Assembly: GCA_949361645.1 (NCBI GenBank)
Contig: OX442415.1
Span: 24,948,224 to 25,012,223, forward strand
Direction: 5' to 3'
Length of the DNA: 64,000 nt
Source of the DNA: Spongilla lacustris
Lineage: Eukaryota > Porifera > Demospongiae > Spongillida > Spongillidae
The notes under the pieces are model-generated. The model was not told the DNA's origin and ran no database searches. It saw nothing but the letters and a program-made list of their open reading frames with translations. Made by a program: the position numbers and the translations under genes. Position 1 is the stretch's first letter. Every line of letters starts with the position of its first letter. Positions 49,436 to 59,937 of this stretch are shown in pieces.

Positions 49436-50180
49436 ATGCAGTGTTGTTCATCCCAATCATCTTATAGGGCGTACGGTAGCCGCAGCAACTGTATATTGAC
49501 TACTGCAACAAATTTATAATGGACGTCTTACATCATGCCGGCATATGTATATTGTTTAGCTATATAATTTTTTCGTTACGTTACGTCGTTCTTGAGATAA
49601 TCAACAAGTAGCCTCGTTCCCAGGCTGTCAATTAAAGTTTGAGTAAAAAGATAGCCTGGTCTCCATTGCAACTCTGTTAGTGCGCATGCGCTAGCCATTA
49701 CCAAGTGGTAATCGTAGAGTGGAACTTCGTATAAGGAATTCTGGTGTGGTTTGAAAAATATCTCGGCCATTTTAAGTGGTGCAATGATGACAAACACATT
49801 TTTAAGTAGCGGGAGACCCAAACTAAATCACCAGGGTGTTTTTGGTCCGTATAAACCTTCAGTTGTTTTAATTCGACGTGACCCAACTTTACCCGACCAC
49901 GCTCACGCGTTCACTGCACTTTCTAGGATATAGTAATGGGTCTCGCTGTGTGGTTCGATCAAACTTCAGTGATTCCTATACCTATACATACTTTAAATAG
50001 CAATGCACCACTTACCGTTTGTTCAAAATAATTCAAAAACGACAATAGCCTAGCGAGCTGCCATCTTTTTCACACAAATTGGGTTTATTGTACAGTTATT
50101 AAAAATTAACTCCATTGTTAACCGGCGTTAAATATACATTCCAGTCGTGCGCGCGCTGCGTTTTGGCTCAACCCTACTCT
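49436..50180. other. Non-coding stretch
   Basis: No supported gene. A short AGCCTCG/CCCAGGCT-type remnant lies near 49608-49665, possibly related to the palindromic mini-element family. Confidence 0.5.
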
Positions 50181-50420
50181 ATGGCAAGCCTTGGTGGAAA
50201 GAAACCTAAACCAGTGCACGAGAGAGAGTGGGAAAAATACTTATCAGGACAGATTCCTTGCACATCCATTAAAAGTGGGGATGAGACGATCCGTTTCCGT
50301 AGTGACAGGGGAAAGTGGTACTTCCATCTGACCTACAACCCATGGCCAGTAGGACATTCGAAAAGCAAAAGAGTGACAGTAGAGGACCCGGGTGAGAGCT
50401 ACGTTCTAGGTACTAGGTAA
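50181..50420 (+). CDS. Hypothetical short ORF (79 aa)
   Basis: ATG 50181 opens a 79-residue frame that is hydrophilic and protein-like (MASLGGKKPKPVHEREWEKY, then RSDRGKWYFHLTYNPWP), ending TAA-like at 50418-50420. It has no signal peptide, no recognisable domain and no clear splice partners. It could be a single-exon gene, an exon or chance. Confidence 0.3.
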   Translation: MASLGGKKPKPVHEREWEKYLSGQIPCTSIKSGDETIRFRSDRGKWYFHLTYNPWPVGHSKSKRVTVEDPGESYVLGTR

Positions 50421-50483
50421 AGGTTATTGGCAAGCCCATTGTTCAAACAACAGGAATCTGCACAAATTCTACCATCAGCAGCC

Positions 50484-50508
50484 CCTCCCCCCCCCCCCCC
50501 CCCCCACC
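50484..50508. repeat. C homopolymer tract
   Basis: A run of about 20 C in non-coding sequence. Confidence 0.9.
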
Positions 50509-51013
50509 CCCAACTACACAACCAGATCATACTCCAACAACATCAGTGACATCAATACTATGCCGGGCTGTAAAAGTAAAACTCACCTACCGAGCCTCTG
50601 ATATAATGTTGTGTTGTAATTTCAATTATAAACTTGAAAAAATGCAAAATAAAAAATCAAATAATTTTTTTTTCAAATAAAGTCTCTTATAATCCCCTTT
50701 ATGTCACTACAAAGCTATGCATGTAAACAATAATATATAAAAAGCATAGGTTGCATAGAAACACGGTGCCATTACTGGGTCATTTATACGTGGTTCCACT
50801 CTATACTTGTGTACATTTTATTTGTACACCTGTCCGTACACCATCTCGTTTTCAGCGTAAACTCTTCCTCGTCGCAGACCGTCGTGTGTGTAGAGTTTCG
50901 TACGTCGACTTTCTATCCCTAATGAAATCCCTTGCTCCTTGGACACGTTCTTACCTCTATATACGATTGGTACGTGTAGGCTGGCCACCTCACGCTACTT
51001 GCCATCTTTAGCC

Positions 51014-51175
51014 GAAGCCACAATGCTGAAAACTCTCGTGGTGCGCACTCATTGGAACTACCCTACACACTTGGAAAACTTTGGTGGCGAGGAGGAGTCT
51101 GGTATCGACGGACAAGGCCGTTGCCAATGAGTGCGCACCATGAGAGTACAAGTAGGTTTTCAGCATTGTGGCTTC
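51014..51175. mobile_element. 162-bp hairpin MITE
   Basis: The ends GAAGCCACAATGCTGAAAAC and its complement at the right, plus the inner pair GTGCGCACTCATTGG/CCAATGAGTGCGCAC, form long inverted repeats around a small loop. No TSD is obvious. Confidence 0.75.
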
Positions 51176-51224
51176 ACAATTGTCACTGTTTCAAAGAATA
51201 AAAATCCAACAGGCGCTAACTTAT

Positions 51225-51510
51225 CATGCGCTTAATCTTGAGTTGCCAATGCCATGCATGGACACAAATATAAAGTGATTGTAGGTTTTTTTTTTTTTTT
51301 TTTTTTGCTAAAGGAAGAGGCTGTATCACTACAGCTTTCTTCAATCTGACCATGACTGCAATGTAATCAGAATTATGCAAATATCTTCGCTTATAGGCGG
51401 AAGCCAATTCTGGAACTTGCATGGAGCAACAACCTCACCCATTGAATTCAAGAAAGAATCACCGGCTGTTTCAGTTCAAATTTCCACCTGCAGCCAACAG
51501 TGATCATTAT
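51225..51510 (-). pseudogene. Fragment related to the type II membrane gene at 1-1180
   Basis: On the minus strand, ASAYKRRYLHNSDYIAVMVR near 51340-51400 mirrors the same stretch of the first gene, and shorter matches at 51231-51275 and 51445-51495 follow in the same order, with deletions between them and a T18 run inserted at 51285-51306. It is a broken paralogue, not a gene. Confidence 0.8.
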
Positions 51511-51559
51511 GATGACGGTGCGTATACGTCAGTATTCTTTATGCTTCGCGTCGACCACC

Positions 51560-51693
51560 AGTGGAACAGCTGGGCGGCCGCTACTTTTTGTACCTCGAGA
51601 CCATATGTATATGTCGTGCGTGCATGGAAAACCGTTTTAACGTCTCTCAAATTGCCGAGCTGATAGGCGTTTCCCCTCACGCGTACCTAGAGG
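51560..51693 (+). pseudogene. HTH-like fragment interrupted by a hAT element
   Basis: The frame around 51600-51690 reads ENRFNVSQIAELIGVSPHAY and, across the hAT insertion and one TSD, continues VVMSSIQKESEPT (from ~52556). The FxVSQIAxLIGVS core looks like a helix-turn-helix of multi-copy integrase-like invertebrate genes. The rest is missing, so it is probably already a relic before the insertion. Confidence 0.35.
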
Positions 51694-52550
51694 CAGTGAT
51701 GCCGCGGCCAGCAAGGACCGTCCGTGACGGTATTCATTTGACGGTTTTTGACGGCCGACCGTGACCGTGACCGGGAAGCTTACCGATCACGTGATTAAAC
51801 CGTGAAAAATTATTGGCCGTCAAATTTATTAGCTGGCCGTCCGTGGCCGTCAGAACTTTTGACGGTCCATTAAGCCTATTCACGTCACTAGCGTCACGTG
51901 CAGTGGATTTTTTCCCTGCGTGGCAAATTTCGTCTTTCCAAGAACCTTTGTTGAGGATAAGCCACCTGATAGCGTGGTGAAGTTAGCAGCAAACCCACCC
52001 GACTGTCACCAACACGTGGTTATGGAACCATTTTATTATTTACGTTGTCCCCCTCGCCATTACATAGTCTCGTCCCCAGCCTGATATGTATTCACGATGT
52101 TAGTCCATCCGCTGCTGCCGAATGTGGGTCTGGGGACGCGACTTGCCATGATTATGCCTTATATCGCGTGGATTCCACGTGCGAGCGAGTTTTCTCCCAG
52201 TTGAGACTCATTGTGAAGATAGAGGATGGATCCAGCCAGGATTGAATCTGTTCTCTTTCTCAGCTGCAATAAAGCCTTTAGTTAATTGAATCTGTTCTTT
52301 CACACTTGTTTTGCTATGCCCATGCATACCGTTCATGAACCATTTCTATTGATACGTGCATGCCAAACTTCTATAGCATAAATAATGACCGTCCGTGACC
52401 GTATTAAAATTTTGACGGTTGACGGCCAGCCGTGTACGTGACCGTATTGAAATCATACGGTCCATCTTTGACCGTGAACGTGACCGTCTATATCCAAACG
52501 GCCAGCCGTGAACGTGACCGGATTGTCAAAAGCTGGCCGCGGCATCACTG
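51694..52550. mobile_element. hAT element with perfect 8-bp TSD
   Basis: The ends CAGTGATGCCGCGGCCAGC and GCTGGCCGCGGCATCACTG are perfect 19-bp TIRs, and CCTAGAGG flanks both sides (51686-51693, 52551-52558). Subterminal GACCGT and TGACGG motifs are repeated many times at both ends, likely transposase-binding arrays. A remnant of a hAT dimerisation region (CERVFSQLRLIV, then RIESVLFLSCNK after a frame change) lies at 52170-52275. A TAGTCTCG palindromic element (52064-52137) is nested in it. Confidence 0.93.
52064..52137. mobile_element. TAGTCTCG...-type palindromic mini-element, nested in hAT
   Basis: Left arm TAGTCTCGTCCCCAG, right arm GTCTGGGGACGCGAC, with a short hairpin interior. It is younger than the hAT element hosting it. 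Confidence 0.65.
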
Positions 52551-52972
52551 CCTAGAGGTAGTTATGAGCAGCATCCAGAAGGAATCAGAACCTACGTTAG
52601 TAGTCTGTAGTAGGCTCCATATAGGATTTGACCCATACATGTATTTACTTCTGAACTATAGAAATCAAATTTCACCACAGTTCGCGCTTTGCCTGTTATA
52701 TGAGTTGACATTATAGTTGTGCAATGTGACATACATAAGGTAATGCTTCTTACATGCATGCAGTATGTGTGTCCAGCATGTGTGCCAGAGTGAGAGTGCA
52801 TTATGATTTAAATAACTCCACTTAGGGGTCAGCATAAGTGGCTACTTTAAATTGAAAACACGTGTCGCGCAAACTGAAGTACTGAGCAGGACCAGCTAAA
52901 AACGCCATGGTGGAACACCGCTCCAAGCATATGACAAAACCGCCAATCAAGAATGTACGATATTTATGACTA

Positions 52973-53056
52973 GTCTCGTCCCCAGACCACATACGCAGCA
53001 GCGAATGGATTACATCACCGTTACGCGAAAAGTATTGCGAGGCTGGGGACGAAACT
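52973..53056. mobile_element. TAGTCTCG...-type palindromic mini-element
   Basis: Arms TAGTCTCGTCCCCAGAC and GGCTGGGGACGAAACTA. The interior GGATTACATCACCG matches the copy at 54063-54175. Confidence 0.75.
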
Positions 53057-53059
53057 ATG

Positions 53060-53840
53060 TCATGGCCGAATGTCTGGAAAAGGGTGTCACCGGGGTCAGC
53101 CTGGGAATTGGGAACCAATACAGAGCCCTCAGTACGTACTGTAGCGCGTTTGATTAATGCATATGTACTGCTGAGAGTGCGGGGTGAGCGCGAACTATAT
53201 AAACAAACGCATTTTAGTTGCCGCGCGCGCTGGAAAAGAGAAGGGCATATATCTGAGGTGTTCACACGGGCGCAAATAGACATTATCATACTGTAGTTTT
53301 TTATTTATTTTTTATTTTTTAAAATTATTTTTTTACGCATTCTAATAAAATCAACAATGCATGTAGCATCAAAATAAAAATGTAGTTTCTTTGCTTTTTG
53401 CACCACCGCTTTCTCAATACAGATCGAAGTTTTTTTAAATTTACTTGTACAGCCTCTAGCTTAGTCAGTAGCTCTTTATCTTGGGTGAGTACTACTTTAA
53501 CAGGCATCAGCACTGCTTTATAGATATGTGACTTGACATTCGTGAAAATGCATTATGCAATTTATGCTTACCCAATACCGGCCTTCCATCCCTTCACGAT
53601 CAAATGGCGTTAGTCCAGCTAGAGAATCGCAGCTCTATATGCAAAGAGTGCACCATCCAGGCATAGTTGTCCCAATTATATCTAGTTCTGCATTAATAAG
53701 TTTGATCAATGATCGCTGAAGCTGCGAACCAACCTTTTCCCGCCTGCAGTTGATTTATTTTACGCGCGTCTAACATATAGAATATTAGCTTCAAAGCTTT
53801 GGCCTAAACACATACTTATACTTTTATATAAAGTATAAAT
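53060..53840. other. AT-rich non-coding stretch
   Basis: T-rich runs at 53296-53335; no supported gene. Confidence 0.5.
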
Positions 53841-53933
53841 TAATGTGGGGAGCCGAGGGGACACTTTTTCCAGGGGGACATTTTTTCCTAGGTAGGAGTG
53901 TCCGGGGGGACATTTGTACCTAGGAACGATTGT

Positions 53934-53966
<33 letters not shown>

Positions 53967-54375
53967 ACTTTTCCAGGGGGACAGCCATTCTTCCGACAGA
54001 TTGATCGCGAGCACTCGATCGTATATATATAACTACATGTATAATTATAATTATGGAGGCTATACTCTCGTACCCAGACTGACATTCCCACAGCTGCGGA
54101 AAGATTACATCACCGCTGCGTAGAAAGAGCAGTGATGTAATCCATCCGCGGGAATTAGGGTCTGGGTACGAGACTATGTAGCTATGGATATGGGTCGGTA
54201 AGGAGGTGGGGCCGTGGAATGTTACCTTGTTGGGGACACACACACTTCTGGAGGCCGACACCTTTTCCTAGGAGGCCGTTTGCGAAGGCCAGGGGGGGCT
54301 CCTTCCTGAGAAAATGTTTCGTAGCCATTATTGCCCAGCCGGACAATTATTAGGGGGGGGGGGGGGGGGGGGGAC
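53841..54375. repeat. G-rich GGGGACA...TTTCCTAGG repeats with long G runs
   Basis: Four imperfect units around GGGGGACATTTTTTCCTAGG at 53853-53990, one carrying a ~28-bp G run (53936-53963). A second G run lies at 54352-54374 after a related GACACC-TTTTCCTAGG unit. A palindromic mini-element sits inside. Confidence 0.7.
54063..54175. mobile_element. TAGTCTCG...-type palindromic mini-element
   Basis: Arms CTCTCGTACCCAGAC and GTCTGGGTACGAGACTA. The interior contains an inverted pair GATTACATCAC/GTGATGTAATC. Confidence 0.8.
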
Positions 54376-54458
54376 ACATACTCCTAACTATTACACAGTG
54401 TATACGTGCGTGTTAATACATTCAACTTGAACATTTGTTCATGTCTTGGCTACAGATT

Positions 54459-55301
54459 TCATTTACGCTGATTATAGTTGTGTGCTATCGTGTCTTCAAT
54501 CAATTTCGGTCCAGGAAAATTGCTTGCAATTATTCCAAGCCTTCCACCATTATCACGGGCGTAGCTATGAAGTTTGGGGTTCATTCTTCTAGCTAGTTGA
54601 ATTGGCGGTTCAGGGATACAGGTGAAACTTGAAAACGTTGCGAACATCTGAGGACTCCAAGTGCTGCTTCGTGCGCTGTCAAGATGGGTTCTTACGTAGT
54701 TCCATTTGTCGTCTTCGCCGATGTTGTCCCAGTGGTCTTCAAGGTCGATACTTTCCCAATTGATTCCCATAGCACCACCAGCAACATTGTCTAGAATTAC
54801 TATTTTCCCGCGGCATTCTCCCAGCGTTGGAACAGAGTTTGATGTCCAAAATCGACCGAGGTACTTGTCCAAGGAGATCTGCACCTGTTGATTGAAACTT
54901 ATTGTGTTTCCTGACGCATGGTCTCGGTACTCTTCCTTGACGCGCATAAAAATGGTTTCAGATGGATAACTATTGAGAAAATTAATCGTTGTGCTTAACA
55001 CATCGTCAAAATTAGCGTTTTGGTAGAATTGTTCGTGATGAATGGGCAAGTCATCGTTAAAATGCCTGCAGCGAATGTCGAGGAAACGTATGCCCACCAT
55101 TAGTTGAATAATAAGCGAGAGGGACTGTGTCGTGGCCCATAAGTTGTTGCCATGAAGTGCCATGGAGTCATGTGTTCCGGGTACGGAAAGCTGCGCAATG
55201 CTAGTGCTGCTCGGCAGGCCGGCCATCCAGTTGACGTTGCGAACACCGGGATCATCGGGCACGTTCCAATAATCGGGATCTCTGGCATTTATATTCCCCA
55301 T
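54459..55301 (-). CDS. Phosphatidylinositol-specific phospholipase C, bacterial-type X domain
   Basis: One uninterrupted 280-residue frame, no introns. It aligns over its length with the small single-domain PI-PLC family (PLC-X domain), which cleaves phosphatidylinositol between glycerol and phosphate using two histidines. Visible motifs: GTHDSMA with the first catalytic His at residue 44, FLDIRCRH with Asp75 and Arg77, and PIHHEQFY with the second His at ~89; spacing is close to that in Bacillus-type enzymes. Near the C terminus SNFPGPKLIEDTI takes the place of the usual Asp-containing strand, so activity is likely but not certain. There is no signal peptide, EF-hand, PH or C2 domain, so it is not a eukaryotic signalling PLC. 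Lack of introns beside intron-rich genes permits, but does not prove, an origin by transfer or retroposition. Confidence 0.9.
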   Translation of the reverse strand: MGNINARDPDYWNVPDDPGVRNVNWMAGLPSSTSIAQLSVPGTHDSMALHGNNLWATTQSLSLIIQLMVGIRFLDIRCRHFNDDLPIHHEQFYQNANFDDVLSTTINFLNSYPSETIFMRVKEEYRDHASGNTISFNQQVQISLDKYLGRFWTSNSVPTLGECRGKIVILDNVAGGAMGINWESIDLEDHWDNIGEDDKWNYVRTHLDSARSSTWSPQMFATFSSFTCIPEPPIQLARRMNPKLHSYARDNGGRLGIIASNFPGPKLIEDTIAHNYNQRK

Positions 55302-56059
55302 GCTGGTTCTCCTGTTATATTACGAAGGAGACATATACAAAACACGATCGCCTTACTCATGCATGTGATGCAATGCAGAAGTAAAATCATAATTGTAAGC
55401 ACATACTGGTGCATGCTACTTGATCAATGGCAAACTATATTCTCTTACAGATTTTCAAGTTTCTCTGGTTTGTTGACTTCTGGCTTCTTTCACCCTATGT
55501 ACTGGGCCTTTGCAACTACCTTTATATAACAACAGAGGTTCAATAGGTACGTTAACCTCTGTAACCTCATGAATTTGAGAGGAAGAACTCCACTGAATGG
55601 GAATTTACTCAGTAATTAGAAAGTGTCAATAGGAAGGACTAATGGCTTTTGAACTTGTACATCACTGCTGTTTTAGTTTGCGGCCATACATTCTGTGGAC
55701 ATGTACTCTATACGTTATTTATCCGAAATTTGAAATGGAGGGTAGAAACGATTCATAATGCTACAACTAGACCTCAGGGACCATTTGAGCGCCTGCATGC
55801 TCACTTTTATAAAACGCGCCTAAAGAAAATCCTAAGGTAACAGTAGGCAAGCAGAACAACGCAATCCGTAGCGAAACAGCATGCAGAGAAATTGGCAAAA
55901 AAAAACTGTGTGTTAATAGAGAATAAAAGTACGGGCCCGAAAATAACGTGACACATTTCATTTGCAATTGTACTTATTGCTAGCAACTAGCAAGATCATC
56001 ACTGCATGACATCGACAAAAGATTATTATAGGGGAATAAAAGAATAACCATCAGAAGTG
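55302..56059. other. Upstream region of the PI-PLC gene, non-coding
   Basis: 55419-55500 repeats the sequence flanking the giant element on its right (40734-40800). No coding exon is evident. Confidence 0.55.
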
Positions 56060-57676
56060 TCCGGCAGTGCATGTTTCAGTCTGACAGCTTTCAAGTATAG
56101 ACAAAAACACCTTTGGAAGTGTGTTTGGTTGACCTGAGAGTTGCAAATTTGTTTATATGGCGGTTCTGCACATGACCATGCATATAGGCCTATACGTAAC
56201 TCAGGATTACTTTCTCCTTGTAAAGCGCTGACGGTAGGTGCGGCAGGCGCAGACTCATTACCCAACTTGAAAATATAGCGGTAAGTTCTGCTCACCATGT
56301 AATAGCATGTATATACATGTACATATGGGACAGTGTCGAGCAAAATCACCCTTCTGCCTGGTAAATTTTATCACTATACATGGAATTCAACCCGTTCGGA
56401 TAGCCATATCTTTGCATGCACTCAAATAATTAGTGCACCAAAATCGATTTCTACGCAGAGAGATAATGTGGGGACATGCAATTCAAGTGTACGAAACTTG
56501 AAAGGAAAATGTAAAAGTTACGAAGAAATAGTGTTTTGTTCAAAGTAGAATTTTTTATAGCGCACTGTCCCATAATTATACAAACTGAAGGAGAAACATC
56601 ATATATGTAAGTGAAATAACACACCTCCCCCCACCCCACTTCTTATGAAGAGATGAGCTGTATGCTTCATGCGTATGGCGATGAAGTGAACGCCACTGTG
56701 GCCCAGGTTAAGTGCATGTGGCCTACATACAAATGTATATAGCTGCAAAAATAATAAGTAAAACAGATTTAAGGTAAAGTAGTACTATTCTCCAACCCAG
56801 TGACGTGCACCCCTCTGTATTGTGGCTTTATTATACATGTACATCTGCTTATCTATAACCTTTCAAGCCCACAAGGAATACAAACTGACTCAGCAAGTAT
56901 ACAACTAATAATCCCGCCGCATTGTCTATTGAAGCGGTCAATTACCAAGCACGTGCATACGCGCATCGTCACGTTGCACTACGATTCTATAGTGCATGCA
57001 GCGCCTGGACGTACCACTTAAATTAATGTCTGCGTTAATGCTTCATGTCTATAGGCGTAATGAATAGTGCACTCAAGTGCTTCAAGCCTGCCATATCAGG
57101 TCATGACTTGAACTGCTCTAAAGTGCCTCATATCATAGGCATAAGGCACTTGTAGGCCTACACACCCAGGCAAGTTATTTGAAACATTTATCTCGGCAAG
57201 TGTATACATAATTGTATCAGATAAGTGTATTTGTACATGTATCCTAATAGCAATACATTTTTGATACATATCTGCTTGCTAAGATCGATGTTTCAAATAT
57301 GCTATGATACAATCACCATTTACTGATGGTGTTAATTACCGGTATTGCGTATAATTATGATTATACATTCGCATATCAATTTGCCAGTATGCGGTTGATT
57401 ACAAACAGTACGTATCCTTCTTCTGAAATTTTACACCAATTAATAAAGGTGGCTTACGATTTGACTTTTGCTGGTACACATGCAGACTTCAGGGTGCGTT
57501 GCAATTGTCTGATCAAAGCATATGGAAAGCAAAGGCGGATTTACCTATTAATAAGCACACCGACCTGGCCAGAGGGGCGAACGTTTCATACATGTAGTCC
57601 AGGGATACATGTTGTCCAGTGGTTGTGTTTTAGTCATTTAACGAAGGTTTTCATGTTGATCTCTTTTGCTCCCTAG

Positions 57677-57840
57677 TCCACAGCCCTCAGGGTCTATTCC
57701 TCTGTTCACTCTGCTCTGCACCAGACTGTCAGATTCAAGCTGAAGGCCATCACAGACACCCTACCCCACATTCCCTTCACCAAACCTAAAAATGGTGGTG
57801 TATGTGAGGTGGTGCCCTTTTCCCCACTCCTAAAGATGGG
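57677..57840 (+). pseudogene. Exon-like open stretch
   Basis: Following a good acceptor (TCTTTTGCTCCCTAG), the frame reads STALRVYSSVHSALHQTVRF, then KLKAITDTLPHIPFTKPKNG, with balanced, protein-like composition. It runs into the G tract without a donor. No partner exon or family is recognised. Confidence 0.25.
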
Positions 57841-58269
57841 GGGTGGGGGGGGGGGGGGGGGGGGGGGGGAGGGCTATGTCAGTCACCCTCTTAGTTGTAC
57901 GTGTGAATGCCACGTATACGTTAACGTTTGAAATTATGCGCCAATTAATGAAGGTGGCTTACGATCAGATACATGTATGGCCGATATTCCTTTTTTTCTT
58001 CTGTGCATTCGAAACAGTTTTATATTTATATCAACAAATATTACATGCACCCATCTGCAAAAGTGCTACCTATTTAATTTTAACTGTACCTTTTAACCCA
58101 TGCAGGGCAGTCATGTGATGTACATGTATATGACATCTTTGCGTTATAACGTCACTTACAAAGAGGCGCACAATGCTTATCTAGCCGACAGAACGTTAAC
58201 GTTAGTAAAACACACTTCATCAGTTGTATAAGTCCGAAACTGAGGTTGCCCCGCCCATTAAATAATTGG

Positions 58270-58335
58270 CTATGTAGCTTAGTCCCCAGAAGACCCGTTA
58301 CTGCAAGTATATAAGTGGGTCTGGGTACGAAACGG
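58270..58335. mobile_element. Decayed TAGTCCCCAG/GTCTGGGTACGA mini-element
   Basis: The right arm GTGGGTCTGGGTACGAAAC is well preserved and the left arm TTAGTCCCCAGAAGACCC is partial. Confidence 0.45.
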
Positions 58336-58697
58336 ATCATGTCAACTGCACCGTCCGACATCACCGACTCAGGTGAGTGACGGAGTCTCAGTTTACAGCC
58401 ATTGCTGCTAGCACTGCACGTGCTGTATCGATGCACAATGACATGCAGCACGAGGAACACCAGCGAAGGCTTATCCCAGAGCTCTGTCGGTTAGTCGATC
58501 CACTGGGCTAGCCTAGTCCTGCCCTGCAAGCCAGATTTCTCGTGCTAGTCCCCAGTCCAAGTCATAGTACGGTACATCGAGACTAAAGCTGGGCTCAGGC
58601 TGGCGTTCTTACGTGTTGCAGATTGTACTACGATCTCGGCTGGGTAACAGGAACTGGAGGAGGCGTAACCATTAAATACGGTACTGGTGGACAAAGA

Positions 58698-58780
58698 ATA
58701 GTCTCGTACCCAGACCCAACTGCGCGTAAGCATTATCGCACAATGTAGCTTACGTGCAGTTGGGTCTGGGTACGAGACCA
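58698..58780. mobile_element. TAGTCTCG...-type palindromic mini-element
   Basis: Nearly perfect 83-bp palindrome with arms TAGTCTCGTACCCAGACCCA and TGGGTCTGGGTACGAGAC, extended inward by AACTGC/GCAGTT. Confidence 0.88.
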
Positions 58781-58797
58781 GACAAAGGGAACTTGTG

Positions 58798-58825
58798 CTA
58801 GCTGTCCCACTACCACCATAGTACT
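58798..58825. repeat. Single unit of the 26-bp satellite
   Basis: 28 bases (starting CTAGCTGTCCCACTACC, ending ATAGTACT) match the consensus satellite exactly. It stands alone, just beyond the duplicated segment's empty hAT site, at the position where copy 1 has the 15-kb satellite territory. Confidence 0.9.
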
Positions 58826-58829
58826 CTCA

Positions 58830-59380
58830 GCAAAAAATCCGAAATAGCACGATTTCTAGCAATATCGATTTGATTGGAATGGCATGGGATCCGGGATCGT
58901 ACTAAAACCGTATGTTATTAACGGTACAATTTCGAATGCTATCTTTAACGATCGTATTGCATCTTACTTGAAGAATGCATGCACGATTAGCAATGTATTT
59001 TTGTGGATTACACGATTCACAACTTTCGTGTCTGGTCTACATATTATAAAACTGGGCATAAGCGGCATGACGCTACTTATTAATCCTCGCGATTCGTCAT
59101 GCACGCTTATCAGGATCTAGTAAGATCGTAAAAAGTCTTTACATTGTCAATAGTCAATGTACCAATTACAAGATCAGTAATAATCGTTATGAATTCTCCG
59201 TACTCCACTGTTTCATTTTAATGAATACGTGTAAATAAATGATAACTATATACATAATATAAATAAATACATACATACAATACAGGTTCTTGCATAAGTA
59301 TAGAATCCATAATTCAAGAGATAGAAATGAATTATCCACATGTGAAATATTATAAAAGGACCAACTATTCTACTATATTG
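58830..59380. other. Non-coding stretch
   Basis: AT-rich; a 78-codon open frame at 58884-59120 has no supporting features. Confidence 0.5.
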
Positions 59381-59382
59381 GG

Positions 59383-59490
59383 AAGTCCCATCCCATCAGC
59401 CATATCCATCGCACTCCTCCATCTGATACGAGATCCCCGGAGACACAAATCAGTGGCTCTTATGATTGCAAACGACAAACTGGCCCTCAG
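59383..59490 (-). pseudogene. Candidate terminal exon
   Basis: After an acceptor (TTATTATTATTAG, minus strand) the frame reads LRASLSFAIIRATDLCLRGS and then RWRSAMDMADGMG before a stop. It could be an alternative 3' exon of the adjacent BEN gene or of an unrelated gene. No family is recognised. Confidence 0.25.
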
Positions 59491-59582
59491 CTAATAATAA
59501 TACGACAAAAATTAATCGTTATAATAAAAAATTATGATGGAAAAAAAAAACTACTAGCCCTAAGACAAGTAAAAAGTTTCAA

Positions 59583-59937
59583 TCACTTTTCTTCAACGCT
59601 CTTCTCGGTTTTAGACAGAAGGTCCAAGCACTTCTGATTTGCTTGAGTTCTTAGCCTTGCGGCCATTTCATTAAATAACCCAAACTGTGCTACAATGGCA
59701 AATGGGGGAAAATGCATATGTATTAAGAAATCATGTAGTAGTAATATAATTATTACTGTCAATCAATTTTACTGTGGCTTGATTGAGAACAGGCAGGGGT
59801 TTATTGGGACCTCATTGCCTTGTGGCCTTAAAACGGCTGGTCTTCATTTCGCCGCGTGTAAATAAAATGTCCATGGCTTGTAGACAGAATTTCACGGGAT
59901 CCCTTGATGGGATTCCCATGAGATCCTTCCCATCCAC
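59583..59937 (-). pseudogene. BEN-domain gene end, copy 1, with an internal stop
   Basis: Exon 59937-59757 begins after TTTCCATCAG and reads VDGKDLMGIPSRDPVKFCLQ, then AMDILFTRGEM, the middle of a BEN domain (DNA/chromatin-binding fold). An in-frame TGA at 59814-59812 falls before the last BEN helix, which is still readable beyond it (NQATVKLID). A GTAATA donor and TTGTAG acceptor lead to exon 59689-59583 ending ANQKCLDLLSK and TGA, the same ending style as the copy at 63577. It is probably a decayed paralogue. Confidence 0.6.

Larger units (their letters stand above)
56060..58680. repeat. Duplicated segment, copy 2 (partner 1310-2908)
   Basis: Carries the same blocks as 1310-2908 in the same order but is ~1 kb longer, with insertions including a G tract (57838-57869) and an unrelated exon-like piece at 57677-57840. 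It ends with an unoccupied CCATTAAA hAT target. Confidence 0.7.

Noticed and set aside
40734..55500. 55419-55500 as a full empty site for the giant element
   Set aside because: Only the right flank matches well; the left flank shows just a short ATGCAATG-type match, too weak to claim an empty site.
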